From contig JBBDIO010000272.1 in assembly GCA_040880365.1 (NCBI GenBank), positions 1 to 11,897 of the forward strand: a stretch of 11,897 nt of DNA, in the 5' to 3' direction. Numbering within the stretch: the stretch's first letter is position 1; each line of letters starts with the position of its first letter. Positions 6,497 to 11,897 of the stretch are shown here, piece after piece. The translations under genes were made by a program, and so were the position numbers. The notes below the pieces were generated by a model that was given only the letters and a program-made list of their open reading frames with translations, did no database searches and was not told the origin of the DNA. This DNA is from JBBDIO01 sp040880365. GTDB lineage: Bacteria > Chloroflexota > Anaerolineae > Caldilineales > Caldilineaceae.

Positions 6497-6544
6497 GCAT
6501 ATCTGTACGTATATCTGTCGGGATTCTTGTCGGTGTTCTTGTCC
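6497..6544. repeat. 12-bp imperfect tandem repeat in divergent intergenic region
   Basis: There are four units: GCATATCTGTAC, GTATATCTGTCG, GGATTCTTGTCG and GTGTTCTTGTCC. Neighbouring units agree at 8-10 of 12 positions, and a TCTTGT/TCTGT core recurs every 12 bases. That spacing is near one helical turn and may offer phased protein sites. Confidence 0.55.
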
Positions 6545-6693
6545 AGATCAAGTGTGCCACGCTTCCAGGATAGCGTCAGTAAGGCTACTTAAATTTCCAT
6601 TACATCCTGGTATAAGCACAAGCCAATTCTGCATGGCGAAAGCCCAAACGCGCACCGGCGCAACCAATATAAGAGCAGGAGTAAAACGACGTT

Positions 6694-8859
6694 ATGGAAG
6701 GACCATTCTCGGCGGCATCCCATCACGATGTTCTGGTGTTGCTGGTGCAAATGACAGTATTGCTGCTGGCAGCTCGAACATTGGGCGAAGTCGCGCGCCG
6801 CATCAAACAACCCGCCGTTGTGGGCGAAATTCTCGCCGGCATTATTCTGGGACCCTCGATTCTCAGCAGCCTGTTTCCCGCGTTGGGCCATTGGCTCGTG
6901 CCGCAAACCGAAGTGCAGGGGTATCTGCTGGAAACAGTCAGCCTCATCGGCGCGATGCTGCTGCTCTTGATCACCGGCCTGGAGACGGATATCGCGCTGA
7001 TTCGACGCCACGCGCGCACCGCCATCGGCGTCTCGCTGGGGGGGATTGCCACCACCTTTGCCAGCGGCTTTCTCCTGGGACAATATCTGCCCGATAGCCT
7101 GCTGGCAGATTCCAGCGCACGCCTGGTCTTTTCGCTCTTCGTCGCCACCGCCATGTCCATCTCCGCGATTCCCGTGATCGCCAAAGTGCTCATGGATATG
7201 AACCTCATGCGCCGCGACATTGGCCAGACCATCATCGCCGCGGGCATGAGTGATGACACCATCGGCTGGATTTTGCTTTCGATTGTGGCGGGGTTGGCGG
7301 CAGGCGAAGCCATCACTCTCGGCAGTATATTGCAGATTGTGGGCAGCGTTCTGGCGTTCCTCATTCTCAGCTTCACCCTGGGCCGTGTCCTGGTGAAGAA
7401 GATCATGGACTATGTGCAAGACGAACTGATCAGCGAAGACCGCCTCCTGACCCTCGTCATCATTATGACCCTGGCCTGGGGCGCCATCACGCAGGCGCTG
7501 AACCTGGAAGCGGTGCTGGGCGCGTTTGTCATGGGGATTCTGTTCGGCACCATGCCCCGCCTGCCCGAATCGGTGCGCCACAACCTGGAAAGCATTTCGT
7601 TCGCCGTCTTCACACCGATTTTCTTTGGCGTCGCCGGGCTAAAGGTAAACCTGCTGCAACTCTCCAACCCGGTCATCATCGGCTTCGCGCTGCTGGTCAT
7701 CGCGGTGGCATCGCTGGGCAAAGTGGCGGGCACCTATTTCGGTGCACGGGTGGTCGGCAGGCGCGATCACTGGACCGCGCTCGCCTTTGGCGCAGGACTC
7801 AATGCGCGCGGGGCCATGGAGATCATCATCGCCACCATCGGCCTCTCGCTGGGCATCCTGTCGCAGGATATGTTCTCCATCATTGTGCTCATGGCAATGT
7901 CGACCTCGCTCATGGCGCCGCCCTTGCTGCGCTATATCCTGACCCGCGTCAAACCCGAAGCCGAAGAGATAGAACGCCTGCGTCGAGAAGAACTCTCGGC
8001 AGGCAGCCTGGTTGCCAATGTCCACCGCGTGCTCATGCCGGTGCGCGTGCGCCCGACCGCAGACGATGACCATATCCAGACCATCGAAGCCCGCATTCTG
8101 GAAATCATGGGCGAACAAAACGCCCTGTCGATCACATTGCTCACAGTCGTCGCGCCGGGCGAGCGTCAGAAAGGCACCGATTTTCTACGTCTGTTGGCGA
8201 AACGGATTCAGGCGGGCGAGGTGGTGCGCAAGGTGGTGGAAAGTAGCGACGCCCAGGCTACCATTCTCGATGAAGTGACCAAAGACTACGATCTGCTCGT
8301 GTTGGGCGCATCCGACCGCAACCGCAACGTTGAAACGCTCTTTACGCCGCTGGTCGATGGTCTGATTCGCATGGCGCCCTGTCCGACCATGATTGTGAAG
8401 GGACAGCGTGTGCAGCCCGATTGGCACCCCAATACAATCCTGTTGCCCACCGATGGCGGACCTGCGGCCAAAAACGCCGCGGATATCGCATTTTCGCTAG
8501 CCAACAAGCCCGAACAGGAAGTCATTGTGACCAATATCATGGTCGAAACGCGCGGCGATTATCAATATCGGGAAGGCGCACGCCAGGCAATCACCGAACG
8601 GCGTCTGGATATGGCGCGCGAGATTGTGGAAGAGTTGCGCACTGCGGGCGAAGGGCGTAAGGTAAAAACCCGGGGCCTGGTAGAAGAAGCCAACTCGCCC
8701 GCAGCCGCGATTGTCGAAATGGCCGAACACTATCGGGCAAACCTGATCGTGCTGGGCACCGCGCTGCGCCCCGGTTCCCGACGCATCTATCTGGGGCCGC
8801 GCGTAGAGTGGATTCTGGAAAATGCCGACTGTCCCGTCATCGTTATCAACGCTGAATAG
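6694..8859 (+). CDS. CPA2-type cation/proton antiporter with two C-terminal Usp domains (721 aa)
   Basis: Residues about 12-415 form a polytopic membrane domain of the monovalent cation:proton antiporter-2 type. It has VVGEILAGIILGP (42-54), GLETD (95-99), the conserved acidic pair D187-D188 in AGMSDDTIGW, and GLNARGAMEIII (368-379). A charged linker leads to two universal-stress-protein-like domains, about 443-569 and 578-720. The canonical Usp ATP loop (G-x2-G-x9-G-S/T) is not clear in either; domain 2 has GPR where a GS is expected. Such proteins exchange Na+ or K+ for protons to control pH and ion balance, with cytosolic domains likely regulatory. The ATG at 6694 has AGGAG 12 bases upstream, a rather long spacing. 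No KTN/TrkA-N domain is present; the Usp pair takes its place. It is transcribed divergently from the sugar dehydrogenase. Ion specificity cannot be told. Confidence 0.93.
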   Translation: MEGPFSAASHHDVLVLLVQMTVLLLAARTLGEVARRIKQPAVVGEILAGIILGPSILSSLFPALGHWLVPQTEVQGYLLETVSLIGAMLLLLITGLETDIALIRRHARTAIGVSLGGIATTFASGFLLGQYLPDSLLADSSARLVFSLFVATAMSISAIPVIAKVLMDMNLMRRDIGQTIIAAGMSDDTIGWILLSIVAGLAAGEAITLGSILQIVGSVLAFLILSFTLGRVLVKKIMDYVQDELISEDRLLTLVIIMTLAWGAITQALNLEAVLGAFVMGILFGTMPRLPESVRHNLESISFAVFTPIFFGVAGLKVNLLQLSNPVIIGFALLVIAVASLGKVAGTYFGARVVGRRDHWTALAFGAGLNARGAMEIIIATIGLSLGILSQDMFSIIVLMAMSTSLMAPPLLRYILTRVKPEAEEIERLRREELSAGSLVANVHRVLMPVRVRPTADDDHIQTIEARILEIMGEQNALSITLLTVVAPGERQKGTDFLRLLAKRIQAGEVVRKVVESSDAQATILDEVTKDYDLLVLGASDRNRNVETLFTPLVDGLIRMAPCPTMIVKGQRVQPDWHPNTILLPTDGGPAAKNAADIAFSLANKPEQEVIVTNIMVETRGDYQYREGARQAITERRLDMAREIVEELRTAGEGRKVKTRGLVEEANSPAAAIVEMAEHYRANLIVLGTALRPGSRRIYLGPRVEWILENADCPVIVINAE

Positions 8860-8877
8860 CGTGACACACAGCAAAAT

Positions 8878-8934
8878 CGTATCGGGNNNNNNNNNNGACC
8901 TTGACACGACAAACGTGTGCAAGGTCGCGATACG
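8878..8934 (+). other. Nested inverted repeat containing an assembly gap
   Basis: GACCTTG (8897-8903) pairs with CAAGGTC (8920-8926), continued by ACACG/CGTGT with one bulged G and a 5-base loop. Outside it, CGTATCG (8878-8884) and CGATACG (8928-8934) are also reverse complements, with the 10-N gap between the outer left arm and the inner stem. It lies between the antiporter stop and the ABC exporter start. With no T-run it is an unusual terminator, or a leader structure for the ABC gene. Confidence 0.6.
8887..8896. other. Assembly gap (10 N)
   Basis: Ten undetermined bases of unknown true length, placed directly against the left arm of a strong hairpin. Confidence 0.95.
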
Positions 8935-8961
8935 TAGAATTTACGCAGAAAAGGACACCCT

Positions 8962-10872
8962 ATGGGATTCATCCGCGCCGAACTCGCCAACGAAGCGTAT
9001 GACCGGGAATATACCAATCGCGAATTGGTGCGGCGCATCGCAGCCTATTTTCGACCCTATGGCAAACGCTTCGCGCTGATTGTGGGCATGGTCACCCTCT
9101 TTTCCGTATCGGGCGCCATGCTGCCGATTGTGGTCTCCTGGGGCGTGGAAGTGGTCATCGCCAACCAGACCGATAACGCCGCGCTGGTGGGCAGTCTCAT
9201 CGCGGGCATTTTCACCATCGGCATTCTGGGCTGGTTTGTCAATTGGATTCGCCGGATTCAGACCTCCAAGCTCATCGGTGACGTGATCCTGGATCTGCGC
9301 CGCGATGCCTTTCGCGCCGTCATGAACCACGACCTGAGCTTTTTCGACAAATATCAGTCGGGCCGTATCGTCAGCCGCATCACCAGCGACACCGACGAAT
9401 TTGGCCGCGTGGCTGTGCTGGTCACCGAGGTCGTGACCCAATTGCTGCTGGCAGCCGTCCTGCTGGCCTATCTGCTCACCGTAGATGTGCGCCTCACGAT
9501 TATGCTCTGCGGACTAGCCCCCGTGGCGTTTATCATCGCGGGGCGGTTCCAGGGGTGGGCGCGCGCCATCACCCGCAAAAGCCAGCAAGCCATCGCCGAA
9601 GTGAATGTGAGCATTCAGGAAGCGGTTTCGGGCATCAGCGTAGCGAAAAACTTTCATCGGGAACAGGGCATCTACGACGACTTTCTCCAGGTCAACCAGC
9701 AGAGCTACGACATCATGGTGCGCCGTGGGTTTGTGCTGGCGAGTGTCTTTCCCACACTGACCCTGTTCAGCGGCATTGGCACCGCCGTTCTGCTCTATTT
9801 TGGCGGCGCGGCAGTCTATGCCGGAGCCGTGGGCGCGGGGGCATGGTTTCTCTTTATCAACAGTGTGGATCGCTTCTGGTTTCCCATGCTCAACCTATCG
9901 GCGTTCTGGAGTCAGTTCCAGGGCGCACTGAGCGCGACCGAACGCATTTTTGCGCTCATGGATGCCGAGCCGGTGGTTATCCAAAGCGGTAATCGCCCGG
10001 CTGCGCAAAGCGGGCAGCGGCTGCGGGGAGAGATTCGGTTTGAACATGTAAACTTTGGCTACAGCGCAGATGAACCTGTGTTACGCGATTTCAATCTGCA
10101 CATCCAGCCCGGCGAAAGCGTGGCGCTGGTGGGGCACACCGGCGCGGGCAAATCCAGCATTGCCAAGCTGGTCACGCGCTATTACGAGTTCCAGAGTGGC
10201 AATCTCACCATCGACAATGTCGACATTCGCGAATTCGATCTGCGCAGTTTCCGCCATCATCTGGGCATTGTGAGCCAGTCGCCCTTCCTCTTTGCGGGCA
10301 CCGTTGCCGATAACATTCGCTATGCCCGCCCCGCCCTGACCGATGCCGAAGTGGCGCATATCGCTCGTCAGATTGGGCGCGGCGACTGGATGGAAACCCT
10401 GCCCGAAGGCTTGCAGACCGATGTGGGGGAACGCGGCGGACGCCTGAGCATGGGCCAGCGGCAATTGGTCGTCCTCGCGCGCATGTTGGCGCTGGACCCC
10501 GCGATCTTCATCCTCGATGAAGCCACCGCCAGCGTCGATCCCTTCACCGAAACCCAGATTCAGGCCGCGCTCAATCTCATCCTCAAGGGGCGCACCTCCA
10601 TCGTGATTGCGCACCGGCTTTCTACTGTGAAGGCCGCCGACCGGATTCTGGTGCTGGAAAATGGGCGGATTCTGGAACAGGGCAACCACGCCGCGCTGAT
10701 GGCAAAGGCGGGGCACTATGCCGGATTGTATAATACATATTTCCGCCATCAATCGCTGGACTATGTAAACGCGCGCGACCCCGAAGCGGCAACTGTGCCT
10801 GCATCGGGGTCCGATTCTTCAGACGCGGAATCGCCCGCACCTATATCTACCCTGCGCGAGCCGGGCGACTAG
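8962..10872 (+). CDS. ABC exporter half-transporter, fused membrane and ATPase domains (636 aa)
   Basis: The membrane domain (about 25-335) has the exporter layout, with DLRRDAFRAVMNHDLSFFD and SGRIVSRITSDTDE in the intracellular coupling region (111-145). The nucleotide-binding domain (about 357-595) is complete: Walker A GHTGAGKSS (391-399), Q-loop Q439, signature LSMGQRQ (495-501), Walker B IFILDEATASVD (515-526) with catalytic E520, and switch H551. The signature has Met in place of the second Gly of LSGGQ, a variant seen in active exporters. The last 35 or so residues are a Ser/Asp/Pro-rich acidic tail. The ATG at 8962 is preceded by AAAGGA at good spacing. With no partner gene beside it, the protein probably works as a homodimer. 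It may export lipids, peptides or drugs; the substrate cannot be inferred. It may be co-transcribed with the antiporter, but the gapped hairpin lies between. Confidence 0.95.
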   Translation: MGFIRAELANEAYDREYTNRELVRRIAAYFRPYGKRFALIVGMVTLFSVSGAMLPIVVSWGVEVVIANQTDNAALVGSLIAGIFTIGILGWFVNWIRRIQTSKLIGDVILDLRRDAFRAVMNHDLSFFDKYQSGRIVSRITSDTDEFGRVAVLVTEVVTQLLLAAVLLAYLLTVDVRLTIMLCGLAPVAFIIAGRFQGWARAITRKSQQAIAEVNVSIQEAVSGISVAKNFHREQGIYDDFLQVNQQSYDIMVRRGFVLASVFPTLTLFSGIGTAVLLYFGGAAVYAGAVGAGAWFLFINSVDRFWFPMLNLSAFWSQFQGALSATERIFALMDAEPVVIQSGNRPAAQSGQRLRGEIRFEHVNFGYSADEPVLRDFNLHIQPGESVALVGHTGAGKSSIAKLVTRYYEFQSGNLTIDNVDIREFDLRSFRHHLGIVSQSPFLFAGTVADNIRYARPALTDAEVAHIARQIGRGDWMETLPEGLQTDVGERGGRLSMGQRQLVVLARMLALDPAIFILDEATASVDPFTETQIQAALNLILKGRTSIVIAHRLSTVKAADRILVLENGRILEQGNHAALMAKAGHYAGLYNTYFRHQSLDYVNARDPEAATVPASGSDSSDAESPAPISTLREPGD

Positions 10873-10886
10873 GCGCGGGATTCTGT

Positions 10887-11009
10887 CTACCGTTCGGCAG
10901 TCGTCGAATCAATGATTTCCTTCACTTCGGAAACCTGGTTAGCGGGAAAGCCTGCCTGTTGTGCATGCTGCCGAATGGTTTCGCTGTCGGGGGCAATCTT
11001 GAAACACAA
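10887..11009 (-). pseudogene. C-terminal remnant of a DUF4242 (nickel-binding SCO4226-like) protein
   Basis: Reading the - strand from 11009 to the TAG at 10887-10889 gives 40 residues beginning LCFKIAPDSETIRQHA and continuing AGFPANQVSEVKEIID. This resembles the conserved end of the DUF4242 family (aPda-xx-R-xHAxxaGxPAxxV-x-EV-xx-iD). A stop codon (TGA at 11010-11012) directly precedes it in frame and there is no start, so only the C-terminal part remains. The N-terminal half is not visible nearby on either strand. The assignment rests on pattern memory of a small family. Confidence 0.6.
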
Positions 11010-11015
11010 TCACGG

Positions 11016-11219
11016 CTATGGCAATTGCCCCCGCCCATCCAGCACTAGCAGACCACCGAAGCGGTCAGCGACATAGAGATGGTCTGCTGTGCCATCCAGG
11101 CCGAAGGTGTGGTCTCCCGTTGCGAACGTGCCCAGTGTGCGCGGCTGCCGTGGCTCGGAAATATCTACAATCTCGACGCCCCAGAGGTTGGCCTTTTGGA
11201 ACCCAACCTTGTCGAATCT
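11016..11219 (-). pseudogene. C-terminal remnant of an LVIVD-repeat beta-propeller protein
   Basis: The - strand frame from 11219 to the TAG at 11016-11018 encodes 67 residues. These include NLWGVEIVDISEPRQPRTLG, then LYVADRFGGLLVLD, the spacing typical of LVIVD repeats (one full repeat plus part of the next). These repeats build propellers of secreted or cell-surface proteins. The frame is closed upstream by TAA (11220-11222) and has no start. The upstream part is replaced by sequence of the + strand regulator. It sits only 6 bases from the DUF4242 remnant. Confidence 0.65.
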
Positions 11220-11897
11220 TTAGACGCGGCCGCGTCCCTCTATCGCGCCGACTTTTTGCAAGGTTTTTCCCTGGCGGCCAGCGCCGAATTTGACGATTGG
11301 CAACTCCTGTATGCCGAGCGTCTGCGTCTCCAACTGGCCGCAGTGCTGGATCGCCTGGCGCGTCACCACGCCCAGCACAATGCGCTGGACGTCGCCCTGG
11401 ACTATGTACGCCGCCGGCTCACATTGGACCCCCTCCACGAACCCGCCCATCGCCAACTGATGCAGCTATACGTCGACAACGGACAGCAGGCCGCGGCACT
11501 CCGCCAATATGCTACGTGTGTGCAACTCCTGGAGACGGAACTGGATGTCGCGCCCGAACCGGCGACCGCACAGCTTCATGCCAAAATTCTTGCCCGCCGC
11601 CACGCGCCTCCCACCGACCCGGACACCCCTGCGCAGCCTGCCGCACCCGCGCACAACCTGCCGACCCACCCGACACGCTTTGTGGGCAGAACCGCCGAAT
11701 TGACCCAAATCCACGAGTTGTTGGCAGACGCGGATTGCCGCCTGTTGACGCTGGTCGGTCCTGGTGGCGTGGGCAAGACGCGGTTGGCGGTGCAGGCTGC
11801 GCAGGCCCACACCCGCAGCCAGGCCCCCGGCAAAGCCCACGATGTGCGCTTTGTGTCCCTGAGTACGCTGGAACGACCCGACCAGATCCCGGCAGCC
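11079..11897 (+). CDS. BTAD / P-loop ATPase transcriptional regulator, 5'-truncated and running off the window
   Basis: Recognisable homology starts at about 11214 and continues to the window end (228 codons). It begins with a bacterial transcriptional activator domain: ESLDAAASLYRADF, EFDDWQLLYAERLR, then LDPLHEPAHRQLMQLY and AALRQYATCVQLLETEL. A Pro/Ala-rich linker follows, then an ATPase module with FVGRTAEL and a Walker A GPGGVGKTR (from 11757). This is the layout of SARP/AfsR-like and LuxR-LAL-like regulators of Chloroflexota and Actinobacteria. Those proteins normally start with a winged-helix DNA-binding domain, which is missing. The open frame reaches back to 11049 with the first ATG at 11079, but 11079-11213 is antisense to the LVIVD remnant and does not look like a regulator. 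Probably a truncated or rearranged gene; the ATG is only the first available one. Confidence 0.7.
   Translation, partial: MVCCAIQAEGVVSRCERAQCARLPWLGNIYNLDAPEVGLLEPNLVESLDAAASLYRADFLQGFSLAASAEFDDWQLLYAERLRLQLAAVLDRLARHHAQHNALDVALDYVRRRLTLDPLHEPAHRQLMQLYVDNGQQAAALRQYATCVQLLETELDVAPEPATAQLHAKILARRHAPPTDPDTPAQPAAPAHNLPTHPTRFVGRTAELTQIHELLADADCRLLTLVGPGGVGKTRLAVQAAQAHTRSQAPGKAHDVRFVSLSTLERPDQIPAA

Larger units (their letters stand above)
6336..6693. other. Divergent intergenic region
   Basis: This stretch separates the divergent sugar dehydrogenase (-) and antiporter (+) and should hold both promoters. It contains a 16-bp inverted repeat (6372-6414) and a 12-bp tandem repeat (6497-6544). A TATAAG with a preceding TGG at 6611-6616 could be a -10 element for the antiporter, but no good -35 was seen. 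No gene is evident. Confidence 0.55.

Noticed and set aside
3396..6544. CRISPR interpretation of the short repeats
   Set aside because: Units are directly adjacent with 12-17 bp periods and no spacers.
6336..6560. 75-residue N-terminal extension of the sugar dehydrogenase
   Set aside because: It would place the signal peptide internally and would translate the 16-bp inverted repeat and 12-bp array.
6589..7581. 330-aa open frame on - strand
   Set aside because: It is antisense to the antiporter membrane domain and rich in His/Gln/Asp with no motif.

Overview
The window looks like a scaffold piece from a free-living, GC-rich bacterium, most plausibly a member of the Chloroflexota (an inference). 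The hints are a regulator with a BTAD domain joined to a P-loop ATPase, a zinc-ribbon/DUF805 membrane protein, an antiporter carrying universal-stress domains, and a PQQ-type sugar dehydrogenase lipoprotein with a long repetitive acidic linker. No single gene fixes the taxon. Two runs of N (4514-4613 and 8887-8896) are assembly gaps, so part of the non-coding sequence is missing.

Layout. Positions 1-419 are the catalytic C-terminus of a tyrosine recombinase. It is followed by about 250 non-coding bases full of hairpins, including a good intrinsic terminator at 572-605. Next comes a + strand tRNA cluster: Pro(UGG), Gly(UCC) and Met(CAU). Three - strand genes follow in transcription order from right to left: a DapA/NanA-family lyase (4354-3449), an enolase-superfamily (mandelate racemase type) dehydratase or racemase (3333-2173), and a zinc-ribbon/coiled-coil/DUF805 membrane protein (2024-1107). 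The first two form a plausible acid-sugar degradation pair, with dehydration of a sugar acid followed by cleavage or dehydration of the 2-keto-3-deoxy product. After a repeat-rich stretch with the 100-N gap comes a - strand lipoprotein with a PQQ-dependent glucose/sorbosone dehydrogenase-like beta-propeller (6335-4794). Its presumed leader holds a perfect 16-bp inverted repeat.

On the + strand, 6694-8859 encodes a CPA2-type monovalent cation/proton antiporter fused to two Usp domains. A gapped hairpin region follows, then an ABC half-transporter exporter (8962-10872). The last kilobase is rearranged. It holds a C-terminal remnant of a DUF4242 protein and a C-terminal remnant of an LVIVD-repeat protein, both on the - strand. 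A BTAD/P-loop ATPase regulator on the + strand lacks its DNA-binding head exactly where the LVIVD remnant begins, and it runs off the window.

The two most notable patterns are in non-coding DNA. One is an attenuator-like set of mutually exclusive hairpins between the integrase and the tRNAs. The other is a recurrent habit of short-period (12-17 bp) imperfect tandem repeats in intergenic regions, one of which abuts the assembly gap. I found no complete new defence or mobile system.
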